Positions 29,466 to 39,113 of a stretch of DNA of 64,000 nucleotides are shown one piece after another (the first letter of the stretch is position 1; every line of letters starts with the position of its first letter). A program made the position numbers and the translations under genes. The notes beneath the pieces are model-generated. The model was not told the DNA's origin. It did not search any database and worked only from the letters and a program-made list of their open reading frames with translations. Source of the DNA: Candidatus Desulfofervidaceae bacterium (GTDB lineage: Bacteria > Desulfobacterota > Desulfofervidia > Desulfofervidales > Desulfofervidaceae); assembly GCA_027064585.1 (NCBI GenBank), contig JAMOPI010000020.1, positions 31,056 to 95,055 of the forward strand, in the 5' to 3' direction.

Positions 29466-29889
29466 CTTTACGCCTCTTTAAGAAGACTAAAATCAGCTCC
29501 TTAAAATACTCCATGTCCTTTAAATGCCGTTTAAAGATGCCATAGACAATGGCGTCATCTATCTTTTCATAATGGTGCACCAAGATATTTCTAAAGCTAC
29601 TCATTTGTTTGAACAGGTCTAAGTCCCGTTTGGGGATAATCTCATTTTCGGCAAGAACGACAAAAATATCCCGATAACTTTGCGGTGTTCTTAAGCCCTC
29701 ATCAGAGATAATATGCTGGGCAATGTCCATAATTTCCTCTAAACAAAGGTGCAATGTCCTTTCTACAAACCGCCTGGCCCGTAAATCATGCTGATAGACT
29801 TCCCAGTTAATGTCTTTAGCCGATTTTAAATCATTTATGTATTCCTGTAGCATTTCAAGTTTTCTTAAAATAAGCGCCCTATCCACCAT
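29452..29889 (-). CDS. HepT-like toxin (DUF86, HEPN)
   Basis: A 145-residue all-helical HEPN protein of the DUF86 family. The RNase-type motif Rx4HxY reads RNILVHHY near residue 108. In characterised MntA/HepT systems the tyrosine here is AMPylated by MntA to neutralise the toxin. The pair lies between mqnE and mqnC. The stop codon is supplied by bases inside the mqnC start region. Confidence 0.85.
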   Translation of the reverse strand: MVDRALILRKLEMLQEYINDLKSAKDINWEVYQHDLRARRFVERTLHLCLEEIMDIAQHIISDEGLRTPQSYRDIFVVLAENEIIPKRDLDLFKQMSSFRNILVHHYEKIDDAIVYGIFKRHLKDMEYFKELILVFLKRRKDEKT

Positions 29890-30274
29890 ATCTAAGCCTT
29901 ACATATTGCTCCTGTAACCAGCGAAAGTCTTCATATTCCTTCATTGTCCAGACTTTAAATCTGGTTAAAACCTCTTTGTCCTTACAAAACAAGAGCACAC
30001 CATGTTTTAATACCTGATGCCGCAAAAGGGCCGAGGCCGAATTTAAAATGACTAAATCTGCCGGCCTTTTTGTTACTTCTTCTATTTCTCCCATAAGCCT
30101 AAGCTTATCAATTTTTCCCTTTACCCAGATCGCCACATCTACATCGCTTTTTTCTGTCTCTTTTCCTTTTGCCTGGCTGCCAAAGAGATAAGCAAAGACA
30201 ATCTGGGGATGCAGGGAAAGAATGGATGTAAGAGATAAGACAAGTTCATTTTTAGACATCTTTTCTTTCCGCAT
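29879..30274 (-). CDS. MntA-like nucleotidyltransferase antitoxin
   Basis: A 131-residue MNT protein with YLFGSQAKGKETEKSDVDVAI (GSx10DxD) as the active site. It overlaps HepT by 11 bp, and its ATG overlaps the stop of mqnE (TAATG). Both catalytic aspartates are present, so the type VII module looks intact. Confidence 0.85.
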   Translation of the reverse strand: MRKEKMSKNELVLSLTSILSLHPQIVFAYLFGSQAKGKETEKSDVDVAIWVKGKIDKLRLMGEIEEVTKRPADLVILNSASALLRHQVLKHGVLLFCKDKEVLTRFKVWTMKEYEDFRWLQEQYVRLRYGG

Positions 30275-31371
30275 TAAACAACCCTTTTTGTTACCGCCCT
30301 AAACAGTCCGTCTCTTTCTACCGGTTCATAACCTGCCTCTTTGATCATAGCTTCTAGCTCGCTTCTGGTCAAACATTGGGGAGAGGTGGCCTGGGCCATG
30401 TGGGTGATCTTTTCTTCTATGATTGTGCCGTCAATATCATCGGCTCCAAAACTTAAGGCCACCTGGGCCAGTTTAGGTGTAAGCATGATCCAGTAGGCCT
30501 TGATATGAGGAATGTTGTCTAACATCAATCTTGAAATGGCAATGGTCTTTAAGTCATCCACGGCCGTTGGGCCTGGTAGATGTGAAAGCTTTGTGTTTTT
30601 CGGATGAAAGGAGAGGGGGATAAAGCATAAAAAACCACCGGTTTCATCCTGCGCCTCTCTTAAGGCGATAAGATGTTCTAGGCGTTCTTCAATTGTCTCA
30701 ATATGACCATAAAGCATTGTGCAATTACTTGGTATGCCTAATTGATGCGCCAGCTTAGCAATAGAAAGCCATCTTTCAGCAGATAGCTTTTTAGGACAAA
30801 GCTCCTGGCGCACCCGGGAAGAAAAGACTTCTGCTCCCCCTCCAGGTAGCATTTGTAGGCCGGCCTCTTTTAGAATCTGCAAGACTTCTTCTTCAGATTT
30901 GCCTGAAATTCTAGCAAAATGGGCAATCTCGGTGACGGTATAGGCCTTAATCACTACCTCTGGTCTTAACCTTCTAACCATTTTGACAATTTCTACATAA
31001 TAATCAAAGGGCAAGTCTGGATGCACACTGCCGACGATATGAATTTCTTTAATTGGTTCTTGCAGGCGCTCTTTTATTTTTTGTTCTATCTCCTCAAGGC
31101 TTAAGGTAAAGCCTTCTTTGTGGCCTTTAGGCTTACCAAAGGCGCAAAATTTACAAAGATTAATGCACTCATTGCTGTAATTTATATGCTGGTTGTAAAC
31201 ATAATACGCCTTTTTGCCATGTAGTCTTTCGCGTTTTAAGTTGGCCAGATAACCAACGGCCAAAAGTGGGGCCTGATAAAGCCTAAGCCCGTCCTCAAAA
31301 CTAAGCCTTTTATCCGCCATAACCTTCCTTTCAATGTCCTCTAAACCAGCCCTTTTTATCAATTCTTCCAT
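30274..31371 (-). CDS. mqnE: aminofutalosine synthase
   Basis: Radical SAM enzyme of about 365 residues that joins 3-enolpyruvyl-benzoate to AdoMet-derived adenosine. It has CINLCKFCAF, GKPKGHKEGFTLS, IVGSVHPDLPFDYY and PGGGAEVFS, the MqnE pattern. The start at 31371 (TGATG overlap with the TetR gene) is preferred over 31392. Confidence 0.9.
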   Translation of the reverse strand: MEELIKRAGLEDIERKVMADKRLSFEDGLRLYQAPLLAVGYLANLKRERLHGKKAYYVYNQHINYSNECINLCKFCAFGKPKGHKEGFTLSLEEIEQKIKERLQEPIKEIHIVGSVHPDLPFDYYVEIVKMVRRLRPEVVIKAYTVTEIAHFARISGKSEEEVLQILKEAGLQMLPGGGAEVFSSRVRQELCPKKLSAERWLSIAKLAHQLGIPSNCTMLYGHIETIEERLEHLIALREAQDETGGFLCFIPLSFHPKNTKLSHLPGPTAVDDLKTIAISRLMLDNIPHIKAYWIMLTPKLAQVALSFGADDIDGTIIEEKITHMAQATSPQCLTRSELEAMIKEAGYEPVERDGLFRAVTKRVV

Positions 31372-32036
31372 CAATTTGCCCTCCCCTTGCAAGCATCGGC
31401 GAGTCCCTTTTTAACCAAAGAAAGCCAAGAGGAGATAATTTCATCAAGCCTCTTTTCATCGGCCTGATAGATGCCCACCGCATCCAAATAAGGCAAAACA
31501 TAGGCCTGTAAAAGCCGCTCCATCATGGCATCCAGCATAAAGGCGGCCATTTCCAGATCAATATCCTTACGGATCTCTCCCTTTTTCTGGGCCTCTTCAA
31601 GTAAGGGCAAAAGATATTCCCTTGAATAAAAACGAATGGCCTTGATCAAATGCTGCCGTCCTGGCACTCTATCTTCAAAGAGGATCTTTAAATAAATATG
31701 ATAAATGGCAGGGTGTTCTTTAATAAAACGAATACCGGCCTTTAAGGAGGCCTTAAGCTTCTCAAAAAAATCACCTTCCGCCGTTTCAATCGGCTTTAAT
31801 ACCTGCTTGGCTAGCTTGATGCCATAAGAAAAGATATAAAGAAAAAGATGCTCTTTGTTGTGAAAATATTGATAAATAGAGCCCTTAGCAATGCCAAGCC
31901 TCTCTACGATGCGGTTGATGCTTGCCTTGTGATAACCGGCCTGGGCAAACTCCTCTATGGCCACCTCTGTTAATTTGGCCTGCTTTTCTTGAGGCAGACT
32001 AAAAAATGTCTTGCGGGGAGTATACTCTTCTTTCAT
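31371..32036 (-). CDS. TetR-family transcriptional regulator
   Basis: A 221-residue TetR/AcrR repressor. The helix-turn-helix covers about residues 20-65 (AIEEFAQAGYHKASINRIVERLGIAKGSIYQYF). The long helical C-terminal ligand domain resembles fatty-acid or efflux regulators. It is first in the transcript that continues into mqnE, so it may control menaquinone genes or itself; no operator is obvious. Confidence 0.85.
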   Translation of the reverse strand: MKEEYTPRKTFFSLPQEKQAKLTEVAIEEFAQAGYHKASINRIVERLGIAKGSIYQYFHNKEHLFLYIFSYGIKLAKQVLKPIETAEGDFFEKLKASLKAGIRFIKEHPAIYHIYLKILFEDRVPGRQHLIKAIRFYSREYLLPLLEEAQKKGEIRKDIDLEMAAFMLDAMMERLLQAYVLPYLDAVGIYQADEKRLDEIISSWLSLVKKGLADACKGRAN

Positions 32037-32083
32037 GATGACCAGGTAGTCATCTTAATAGGGAGAGCCTAAAAAGTCAAGTT

Positions 32084-32137
32084 TGGGTTTATTGAGTTCA
32101 TGGGGTTTATGGGGTTTGTTGAGTTTGTCAGTTTCTG
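32084..32137 (+). repeat. degenerate 9-bp tandem repeat (GGGGTTTAT-like)
   Basis: Six 9-bp units upstream of the TetR gene: TGGGTTTAT, TGAGTTCAT, GGGGTTTAT, GGGGTTTGT, TGAGTTTGT, CAGTTTCTG. Related to the repeats after dapF and inside lpxK. Confidence 0.7.
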
Positions 32138-32154
32138 AATGTCAAGTCGGCACG

Positions 32155-32514
32155 CTATTTCTGAAAGAACATCCTTACGGCAAGCAGGATTAAGATAGCA
32201 GCAAAAATCTTTTTAAAGATAGGTGTAGGTACATGTTCCAAAAGCCTGGCCCCTATCTGGGCGCCAATGATACCACCGATGCCCAGCAAAATGCCCAGTT
32301 TATAATCCACATTCTGCAACTTGCTATGGGCAAAGACGGCCGAAAGGGAGATAATAACAATAGCCATAAAGGATGTGCCCACGGCCTTTTGGGCCTCATA
32401 GCCCAAAAAGAGCAGCAGAGGCACCATCAAAAATCCACCCCCAAGCCCACTAAAACTGGCCAAAATACCTACAATTATGCCTAAAAAGATAAATAGAAGT
32501 ACTTGCAAACGCAT
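32155..32514 (-). CDS. half-size TauE/SafE-like membrane protein
   Basis: About 119 residues with four hydrophobic segments and the TauE/SafE half-motif GILASFSGLGGGFLMVPLLL, then AVGTSFMAIV. Full TauE/SafE exporters have two such halves (250-270 residues), so this would have to work as a dimer. The ATG at 32514 follows TGGAGGA and is preferred over 32541. It follows cobO. Confidence 0.75.
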   Translation of the reverse strand: MRLQVLLFIFLGIIVGILASFSGLGGGFLMVPLLLFLGYEAQKAVGTSFMAIVIISLSAVFAHSKLQNVDYKLGILLGIGGIIGAQIGARLLEHVPTPIFKKIFAAILILLAVRMFFQK

Positions 32515-32552
32515 GTTTCCTCCAGTTTTTGGTATATGCAAAAATGCGCGCT

Positions 32553-33065
32553 TTAATACTCAAAGCCTTTTCTGGCCTTTATTCCTTGTGTGTAATAGTG
32601 CTTTATCTCCTTCATCTCTGTGACTAAATCAGCTACTTTACACAACTCTTTGGGTGCATAACGGCCAGTTAAAACCACTTCTACCTGATCAGGTTTTTCT
32701 TTAAGGATTTTTAACACCATCTCTAATGGCAAAAGGCCTAGGTGGAGGGCAACGTTAATTTCATCCATAATGACCAGGGCATAATCTTCCGAAGATATGG
32801 CCTTAGCGCATTCCTCTAAGCCGTGCTGGGCCAAGGCAATGTCTTCTTCTGTTGGTTGGGTTACAAACCCCTTCCTTCCAAAGGCCTTTATGGTAATAAG
32901 GTCTTTAAACCGAGCCAAGGCCTTATGTTCACTGGCTTCAGCCGTCTTTAAAAACTGCCCTATAAATACCTTTAGTCCTGCCCCAGCCGCCCGTAAGGCC
33001 AAGCCTAAGGCAGCCGTGGTCTTCCCTTTGCCATTGCCAGTATAGACTTGAATAAAACCTTTCAT
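32553..33065 (-). CDS. cobO: cob(I)yrinic acid a,c-diamide adenosyltransferase
   Basis: Corrinoid adenosyltransferase of the CobA/CobO/BtuR type, about 170 residues. The P-loop is YTGNGKGKTTAALGLALRA, with VIMDEIN, VVLTGR and the C-terminal HYYTQGIKARKGFEY. The true start is 33065. The first bases, together with a waaF-like 3' tail before them, are repeated at the far end of the island near 44.7 kb. This suggests cobO was once directly behind waaF with an ATGA overlap. Confidence 0.9.
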   Translation of the reverse strand: MKGFIQVYTGNGKGKTTAALGLALRAAGAGLKVFIGQFLKTAEASEHKALARFKDLITIKAFGRKGFVTQPTEEDIALAQHGLEECAKAISSEDYALVIMDEINVALHLGLLPLEMVLKILKEKPDQVEVVLTGRYAPKELCKVADLVTEMKEIKHYYTQGIKARKGFEY

Positions 33066-33084
33066 GTTATTAGCCTTTTTACTT
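33052..33084 (+). repeat. island-flanking direct repeat, left copy (33 bp)
   Basis: Thirty-three bases identical to 44709-44741, covering the first codons of cobO and the last codons of a waaF-like reading frame on the minus strand. Weaker similarity (5 mismatches and 1 gap in about 22 bp) continues to about 33107. Confidence 0.9.
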
Positions 33085-33246
33085 TTCCAAGACCTTTTCC
33101 ACCTTCGCTTCAAAATATTCAACCTGAGGGAAATTTTTCATTATTTCCTTAGGTAAGGTAATTTGAATTTTTTGGAGGATTTGGTAGCTCAGGTTTGCAA
33201 ACCAAGATAAAACAATTTGGTCAAGATGTGGTTCAGAGATTTTCAT
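33079..33246 (-). pseudogene. hsdR 5' fragment fused to waaF 3' remnant
   Basis: A 55-codon minus-strand frame. Its first 24 codons ([20 protein letters not shown] then YQIL) match the N-terminus of HsdR encoded at 37521. Its last dozen (KVEKVLEK) align, with a one-base shift, to the end of waaF. The middle is unrecognised. This is a scar joining a former hsdR to the original waaF-cobO junction. Confidence 0.65.
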
Positions 33247-33589
33247 CTTTTTCTATCTCTTTTAGTATACTCTCTAGGTTAGGCTTTAACTCTGGAATAT
33301 CTCGCTTTACTACCAACCAAACTTTTTGAGGATCAACGCCGAAGTAGAAATGAATAATCTTATCTCTCATACCAGCCATCGCTTTCCAAGGAATTTCTGG
33401 ATAGCGCTTTCTAACTTCTTCTGGAATATTTTTAGCTGCTTCTCCGATAATTTCAATGCATCTTTGCACAGCGTAAAACGTTAATTCATCATTGATGAAT
33501 TCCTCATATGACTTATTTCCAACAAACTTTTCGGCCTTCATCATATTCTCTATAATGTCCTTTAAATAAACAGCAATTTTACGTCTCAT
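33233..33589 (-). CDS. HepT-like HEPN protein (DUF86)
   Basis: A 118-residue DUF86/HepT protein with Rx4HxY as RDKIIHFY and the helical start [13 protein letters not shown]. Partner of the preceding MNT gene with a 4-bp overlap. Its last codons (DENL-stop) are made of the same bases as the start of the adjoining hsdR remnant, so the native C-terminus may have been replaced at the junction. Confidence 0.85.
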   Translation of the reverse strand: MRRKIAVYLKDIIENMMKAEKFVGNKSYEEFINDELTFYAVQRCIEIIGEAAKNIPEEVRKRYPEIPWKAMAGMRDKIIHFYFGVDPQKVWLVVKRDIPELKPNLESILKEIEKDENL

Positions 33590-33879
33590 AGATAATAAGC
33601 TTCCTTTAAAATTATTTCTTTCAATTCGGGCCTTATATCACTTTTGGGCACTACATCTGTTTTTATCCCCAAAAGTTCGTCCAAATAAACCTCAAGCTTC
33701 GCTATATCAAGTAAGCTAACCGGTTCCGAAAATTCAACCAATAAGTCCAGATCACTTTTCGCTGTTTGCTCATTTCGCACAAAGGACCCGAAAATAGCAA
33801 TATTTTTTACTTTGAATTTTCCTTGTAGGAATGACTTTTCTGTTTTGAGGATTTGTTTAATTTGATTTAGATTAGGCAT
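33586..33879 (-). CDS. MNT-domain nucleotidyltransferase (MntA-like antitoxin)
   Basis: A 97-residue minimal nucleotidyltransferase: [20 protein letters not shown] gives GS and the first Asp, followed by LLVEF, and [13 protein letters not shown] at the C-terminus. With the HepT-like gene it forms a second apparently intact type VII toxin-antitoxin pair in the window. Its ribosome site (GGAGG) lies inside the overlapping hsdR 5' remnant. Confidence 0.85.
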   Translation of the reverse strand: MPNLNQIKQILKTEKSFLQGKFKVKNIAIFGSFVRNEQTAKSDLDLLVEFSEPVSLLDIAKLEVYLDELLGIKTDVVPKSDIRPELKEIILKEAYYL

Positions 33880-34016
33880 AAAACCTCCATAAATTGATAA
33901 TATAATTCTGTTTGCGATTCGCCTGGGGCTATGTCGGGACCGTGAAGGATCTGGTAGCCCAGGTTTGCGAACCAGGATAAAGCAGTTTGTTCAAGGTGAG
34001 ATTCAGAGATTTTCAT
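33867..34016 (-). pseudogene. hsdR 5' fragment (second scar)
   Basis: A 49-codon frame starting at 34016 whose first 36 residues closely match the HsdR N-terminus ([24 protein letters not shown]). It then runs into the MNT gene start and stops. Closer to the intact hsdR than the fragment at 33246, so probably younger. Confidence 0.8.
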
Positions 34017-34218
34017 CCTCTTGTTCCTGCAAATTTTTATACTCCTCCTCGGTCAAGATCTTTCCATCTGGCATAATGAAATAGATTCTTCCCGCTATGC
34101 CGATGGGCGTAGCAATGCCGAGTCTTTTATTTTCTTCTAGTATCTCAGGGAAAATGGTAGAGGCTTTTCTTTGAGATTCTTCTATTAAAGTATCAATGTC
34201 TAACTTCTGCTTTCTCAT
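34003..34218 (-). CDS. small protein next to zeta-toxin remnant, putative antitoxin
   Basis: A 71-residue protein of unrecognised family with a helical, charged N-terminus and a C-terminal strand segment (RIYFIMPDGKILTEEEYKNL). The ATG overlaps the stop of a truncated zeta-toxin-like frame, the arrangement of a toxin-antitoxin pair. Its final codons lie in the start of the hsdR scar. It may be an orphan antitoxin. Confidence 0.5.
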   Translation of the reverse strand: MRKQKLDIDTLIEESQRKASTIFPEILEENKRLGIATPIGIAGRIYFIMPDGKILTEEEYKNLQEQEDENL

Positions 34219-34460
34219 GACGCCTCCGTTATCTTTAAAAATTGCCTAAAAACAACTTCGTCTTCTATTTTATATAAATCTTTTGTTCCTTTTGCCACTC
34301 TCTTAAAATTTTCTATATTACTTTTTATCTCCCACTTGTCACACAAATTTTTATATAAAAGCCAAAAATTCCTGATGCTTTTTATATATCTTCTTTTTAC
34401 AATTTTAAAATCAACAAAATGCCCTCCCTTTTTGACCCGTTCTTCAATTCTATATTTAAT
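34215..34460 (-). pseudogene. 5'-truncated zeta-toxin-like ATPase remnant
   Basis: An 81-codon frame without a start. It reads ERVKKGGHFVDFKIVKRRYI, a variant of the RVxxGGHxVPxxxIxRRY block at the end of zeta-toxin-like P-loop kinases, then a matching tail and an ATGA overlap with the next gene. The N-terminal P-loop half is missing; the truncation point coincides with the end of hsdR. Confidence 0.65.
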
Positions 34461-37400
34461 CCTCTACTGCCGTCTCCCAGCCCAAAAGTTCGGCTTGTTT
34501 CAAGACAGTTTGAGTAGCCTTCTCCTGTTTATCCGGCGGGTAGCCGTATTTGCGCAAGAGGCGCTTTACCATAACACGGAGCTTGGCCCGGGTACTTTCG
34601 CGCACAGTCCAGTCTATGGTCACGTTTTGGTGTACGGTCTTCACAAGCTCACGGGCAAGTTGGCGTAAGGTTTCGTCTCCCAGCACCTTCACTGCGCTGT
34701 CGTTGGTTTCCAGGGCATCGTAGAAGGCAAGCTCTTCTTCGGTAAGATCAAGTTTTTCCCCTCGCCTGTAGGCCTCGCGCATTTCTTTGGCTAGCTTGAT
34801 AAGTTCTTCGATCACCTCAATGGTACTGATAGCCCGGTTGTGATAACGCCTGATGGTCTTTTCAAGGAGCTCTGAAAATCTTCTCGCCTGCACTAAGTTT
34901 TTCCTCCGGCGCACCTTGATCTCATCATTGATGAGTCTGCGCAACAATTCCACAGCCAGGTTTTTCTGGGGCAAATTGCGCACTTCGGCCAAGAATTCAT
35001 CGGAAAGGATGGAAATATCCGGCTTCTGTAATCCTGCGGCTTCAAAGAGATCAATAACCCCTTTGGGCACAATGGCGCTTGAAATAATCTGCCTGATGGC
35101 AAATTCTTTGTCGTCAGTCGGACGGCCGCTTCTCGTAATTTTCACCAGAGCCGCTTTTACACTCTGAAAAAAGGCCACCTCGTCGCGAATTTTAATAGCT
35201 TCCTCCCTGGGTACAGCCAGAGCGAAGGCCTTAGAGAGTTCGGTTACCGCTTTAATAAAAGCCTCTTTTCGGGAAGGAGCAGCCACAAAATCCGCGGCCT
35301 CACGCAAAATCTTAAGGCGCTCCTCAGGACTTGCGGAAAGGGCCTTTTGGTAATCAAAGCCGTGGAAGATGTCCCTACAAATTTCATATTTTTCAAGCAT
35401 AATAGCCACGGCCTCGTCCTGATCCACCGCAGGTTTGCCGCGGCCACCGCTACGGGTGTAAGTGGCAAGGGCACGTTTGAGGCTCTCGGCAATCCCGATG
35501 TAATCCACCACCAGCCCGCCGGGCTTGTCCCGAAAGACCCGGTTCACTCTAGCGATAGCCTGCATGAGATTGTGCCCCTGCATGGGCTTGTCAATGTACA
35601 TGGTGTGAAGGCAAGGAACATCAAACCCTGTAAGCCACATGTCACGCACGATGACGATTCTTAAAGGGTCGTTTGGGTCTTTGAAGCGCTCGGCAAGTCT
35701 TTCCCTTCGGGCCTTATTGCGAATGTGGAGCTGCCAATCAGAAGGATCTTTGGCTGAGCCGGTCATCACCACTTTGATCACGCCCTTTTCATCATCGTCA
35801 GAATGCCAATGGGGCCTAAGCTTTATGATCTCGTTATAGAGATCAACACAGATCCGCCGGCTCATGCAGACTACCATGGCCTTGCCATCCATGGCGGAAA
35901 GTCTCTTTTCAAAGTGTTCCACTAGGTCGCGGGCGATGACCTCAAGGCGCCTTTTGGCCCCTACAATAGTTTCAAGCTGTGCCCACTTGGTCTTGAGCTT
36001 TTCCTTTTGCTCAAGCTCTTCCTCTTCGGTAACCTCTTCAAATTCTTCATCAATTTTGGGCTTGAGTTCTTCGGGAAGCTCAAGTTTGGCCAGGCGGCTT
36101 TCGTAATAGATGGGCACCGTGGCTCCGTCTTCTACGGCCTGGAGCACATCGTAGATGTCTATGTAATCGCCAAATACAGCCCTGGTGTTGCGGTCGCCGA
36201 ATTCCACAGGCGTGCCAGTAAACCCTACAAAAGTGGCATTTGGCAGGGCATCCCGCAAATGCCTGGCAAAGCCTTCTATGAAACCATAGTGGCTGCGGTG
36301 GGCCTCGTCTGCGATGACGATAATGTTTTCCCGCTCGGAAAGCAGCGGGAACCTTGTTCCCTTTTCCTCGGGAAGAAATTTTTGAATGGTAGTAAAGATC
36401 ACCCCTCCGGAAGCCCGTCTCAAAAGCTCTTTCAGGTGCTCCCGATTTTCGGCCTGCACCGGTCTTTGCCGCAAAAGTTCATGGCCGCGGGAAAACTGGC
36501 TGAAGAGCTGGTCGTCAAGGTCGTTTCGGTCGGTGATAACCACGATGGTGGGATTTTTAAGGACTGGATGCCGGATGAGCTTTCCGGCAAAAAAGAGCAT
36601 GGTAAGGCTTTTGCCCGAGCCCTGCGTGTGCCAGATTACCCCGCCTCTTCGGTCCCCTCTGGGACTTGCGGCTTCAAGAGTCTTTTGGACGGCCTTTCTT
36701 GCCGCGTGGAACTGATGATAGGCGGCTACTTTTTTGACCAGGCCCTTTCGGTTTTCTTCAAAGACGATGAAATGCCGTATCAAATCAAGCAGAAAGTCCT
36801 TGCGAAATACCCCCTTAATCAGCACCTCAAGCTGAAACTGAGTATTCGGGGCTAGTTCTTGGCCATCAATGGTGCGCCAGGGGAGAAACCATTCTCTCCC
36901 TGCGGTAAGCGAGCCAAGCCTTGCGGAAAGCCCGTCTGAGATAACCAGAAGCTCGTTATAGACAAAAAGCGAAGGGATTTCCTGCTTGTAGGTCTGAAGT
37001 TGGTTAAAGGCGGTCCAGATAGTGGCTTCTTCATCCGCGGGGTTTTTAAGCTCCATCACCGCTATGGGAAGGCAGTTTAAAAAGACCACCACATCCGGCC
37101 GGCGGATGTTTTGCCCTTCCTGCACAGTAAACTGATTCACCACCAGCCAGTCGTTGTTCTCCGGGTTTTCAAAATCAACGAGAACCACTCTTTCCCCGCG
37201 CACCTCACCGTCCTTAAGAACTTCCACCTCCACCCCATCAACCAGCATCCGATGAAAGGCACGGTTGTTGAGGACGAGATCAGGCGAGTCAGGATGAAGC
37301 ACTTTACGGATAGCGTCTTCCAGAGCCTGCGCCGAGGTACCTGAATTGAGTTTGTAAACTGCCTCCCGCAGGCGTTCTTTTAGGACCACATCGGAGTAGG

Positions 37401-37521
37401 AGTCCCGTTCTGCCTGCGGTTCGCCAGGGGCTATATCCGGGCCGTGAAGGATTTGGTAGCCCAGGCTTTCGAACCAGGAAAGGGCAGTTTGTTCTAATGT
37501 GGATTCGGTAATATTACTCAT
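34456..37521 (-). CDS. hsdR: type I restriction enzyme R subunit
   Basis: A 1021-residue restriction/translocation subunit. The N-terminal nuclease domain has [10 protein letters not shown]...VMELKNP (D...ExK) around residues 140-160. Helicase motifs follow: [11 protein letters not shown] (Walker A, about residue 300), [22 protein letters not shown] (DEAH) and VGFTGTP. A C-terminal helical region contacts HsdM. Complete and notably richer in G+C than the neighbouring OLD-like gene. The start overlaps that gene by 4 bp. Confidence 0.93.
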   Translation of the reverse strand: MSNITESTLEQTALSWFESLGYQILHGPDIAPGEPQAERDSYSDVVLKERLREAVYKLNSGTSAQALEDAIRKVLHPDSPDLVLNNRAFHRMLVDGVEVEVLKDGEVRGERVVLVDFENPENNDWLVVNQFTVQEGQNIRRPDVVVFLNCLPIAVMELKNPADEEATIWTAFNQLQTYKQEIPSLFVYNELLVISDGLSARLGSLTAGREWFLPWRTIDGQELAPNTQFQLEVLIKGVFRKDFLLDLIRHFIVFEENRKGLVKKVAAYHQFHAARKAVQKTLEAASPRGDRRGGVIWHTQGSGKSLTMLFFAGKLIRHPVLKNPTIVVITDRNDLDDQLFSQFSRGHELLRQRPVQAENREHLKELLRRASGGVIFTTIQKFLPEEKGTRFPLLSERENIIVIADEAHRSHYGFIEGFARHLRDALPNATFVGFTGTPVEFGDRNTRAVFGDYIDIYDVLQAVEDGATVPIYYESRLAKLELPEELKPKIDEEFEEVTEEEELEQKEKLKTKWAQLETIVGAKRRLEVIARDLVEHFEKRLSAMDGKAMVVCMSRRICVDLYNEIIKLRPHWHSDDDEKGVIKVVMTGSAKDPSDWQLHIRNKARRERLAERFKDPNDPLRIVIVRDMWLTGFDVPCLHTMYIDKPMQGHNLMQAIARVNRVFRDKPGGLVVDYIGIAESLKRALATYTRSGGRGKPAVDQDEAVAIMLEKYEICRDIFHGFDYQKALSASPEERLKILREAADFVAAPSRKEAFIKAVTELSKAFALAVPREEAIKIRDEVAFFQSVKAALVKITRSGRPTDDKEFAIRQIISSAIVPKGVIDLFEAAGLQKPDISILSDEFLAEVRNLPQKNLAVELLRRLINDEIKVRRRKNLVQARRFSELLEKTIRRYHNRAISTIEVIEELIKLAKEMREAYRRGEKLDLTEEELAFYDALETNDSAVKVLGDETLRQLARELVKTVHQNVTIDWTVRESTRAKLRVMVKRLLRKYGYPPDKQEKATQTVLKQAELLGWETAVED

Positions 37522-39113
37522 GTTCCCTCTAACAGTTCCTTGTCTCTCCTAACATTACCGTCATTTAAAACAGACCTTATATCCTCTACTATTTCGCCCA
37601 AAGGTTTTTCCGATTGTCCAACAATAGATTTTGCCAATATTTGCTTAGATTCATAAATATCTGAACCATAATGTTTGGAAAATTCAAAAAATATATCTTT
37701 GGAATTACTGAGAGATTTCAATTGGGTTATTAATTCCCTAACTTCAGCTTCTTCATTACATTGCAATTCGGATTTCAAAAGCTTTACAACTTCCTCTTTA
37801 TCGAGCTGATTTAAAATCCAATCTTCTGGCTTCTGATCACCCGGCATAAATGTGATATTTATTTTAGTAGGGTCAATTTGATTATCATCTATTTTCTTAA
37901 TCCACCTTTTTAGATCTCCTTTCTTGTTCTTTACATCTCCGTCCCACACAATAATCAAACGCTCTCTAAAACCAGCTCTAATGTGGGCTATAGCTTGATT
38001 TATCAATTCACTATCTGATCCCACAGGTACTATTTTAACTCTTTTTCTAATTGTAAAATCTAAAGCTTGGCGTATTAAAATTTCAGCTACGCCATCTTCG
38101 CAATATATAATAAGCTCTGGTTCTTGCGAACCTTTCATAGTCCCAATTGCTAATCTAGTCGTAGGCTCATGTATTGGATTGTGGTGAGAACCTCCTTTTT
38201 GAATCAACACACGAGCTATTCTAGGAACAGCGTCGATAAAATATTCAGAATGAGTGGAAACTATGATTTGCAACTTTTTTCTCAATATTACCTCTTGTAA
38301 AACCTCAGCTAATCTAATCTGTGCCTCAGGGTGTAATCCAATTTCTATTTCATCAACAACAATTAAGGCTCCATCAGGAGTTTTGGATATTACATCTAAA
38401 ATATACAATGCTGCATCTTCACCTGCTCCCATATTAAAACTGGTATATTCATCATTTCCTGAATTTACACTTCTTATAGAAACATCTTTGGTTGATAGAG
38501 TAGTAGCATTAGTATAAGATTGAGACATGACATTTTTAAATAGTACTAAATAATCAGAATCAAAGTCTTTTTTCTTTATTTTTTTTGACGCTCCAAATCT
38601 GGAACGGATAATTTTATACTCTTGAGCCGGAACTGCCCTTATCATTCCTAAATAATGAACAGGGCGTTTAGGTCTCCTCTCGTAGTGCATCCATTTTTTA
38701 GATTGTTTGACAATTTTTAAGATTTTTTCTTTTCTTCCATCCCAATATCTCCAAAAAATTTCTATTCCTGTAATATCGGGATCATTAGGCCCCTTAAAGA
38801 AAAAATCTTTAAAAGTGTAATAGGTAAAATTTTCTCCTTCTCGAGGCTTTCTCAATGCATTTATTGGGTAATGGCCTTCTGAAGAGTGGTAAGCTAAAGC
38901 AGCTAAAGCAAGTATTGTAGTTTTTCCCACACCGTTTTTGCCACATATTACTGTTAAAGGATACTTAAACTCTATGCTAAGATCTTTTATGCCACGAAGA
39001 CCTGGTTTTCCCTTTATTGATATTTGCTTTAGAACCGGATATGGAAAGTCATTTGAGTTTTTCCACCAATTTAATAATCTGCGTTCGGTATGATTCAAAT
39101 GGGCTCCAGGCAT
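37518..39113 (-). CDS. OLD-like ATPase with TOPRIM nuclease domain
   Basis: A 531-residue protein. The N-terminal ABC-type ATPase has Walker [11 protein letters not shown] near residue 60, Walker [17 protein letters not shown] and the H-loop VSTHSEYF. The C-terminal TOPRIM-type nuclease has Glu in [11 protein letters not shown] and the Asp pair in [11 protein letters not shown]. This is the class 1 OLD / GajA layout. It lies between hsdS and hsdR and overlaps both by 1 and 4 bp, so it is made with the restriction enzyme. AT-rich compared with hsdM and hsdR. Probably an added anti-phage effector. Confidence 0.8.
   Translation of the reverse strand: MPGAHLNHTERRLLNWWKNSNDFPYPVLKQISIKGKPGLRGIKDLSIEFKYPLTVICGKNGVGKTTILALAALAYHSSEGHYPINALRKPREGENFTYYTFKDFFFKGPNDPDITGIEIFWRYWDGRKEKILKIVKQSKKWMHYERRPKRPVHYLGMIRAVPAQEYKIIRSRFGASKKIKKKDFDSDYLVLFKNVMSQSYTNATTLSTKDVSIRSVNSGNDEYTSFNMGAGEDAALYILDVISKTPDGALIVVDEIEIGLHPEAQIRLAEVLQEVILRKKLQIIVSTHSEYFIDAVPRIARVLIQKGGSHHNPIHEPTTRLAIGTMKGSQEPELIIYCEDGVAEILIRQALDFTIRKRVKIVPVGSDSELINQAIAHIRAGFRERLIIVWDGDVKNKKGDLKRWIKKIDDNQIDPTKINITFMPGDQKPEDWILNQLDKEEVVKLLKSELQCNEEAEVRELITQLKSLSNSKDIFFEFSKHYGSDIYESKQILAKSIVGQSEKPLGEIVEDIRSVLNDGNVRRDKELLEGT

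Noticed and set aside
36007..36855. Long plus-strand open frame antisense to hsdR
   Set aside because: It mirrors the strongly coding hsdR frame, has no ribosome site and no recognisable motif; a shadow of a GC-rich gene.
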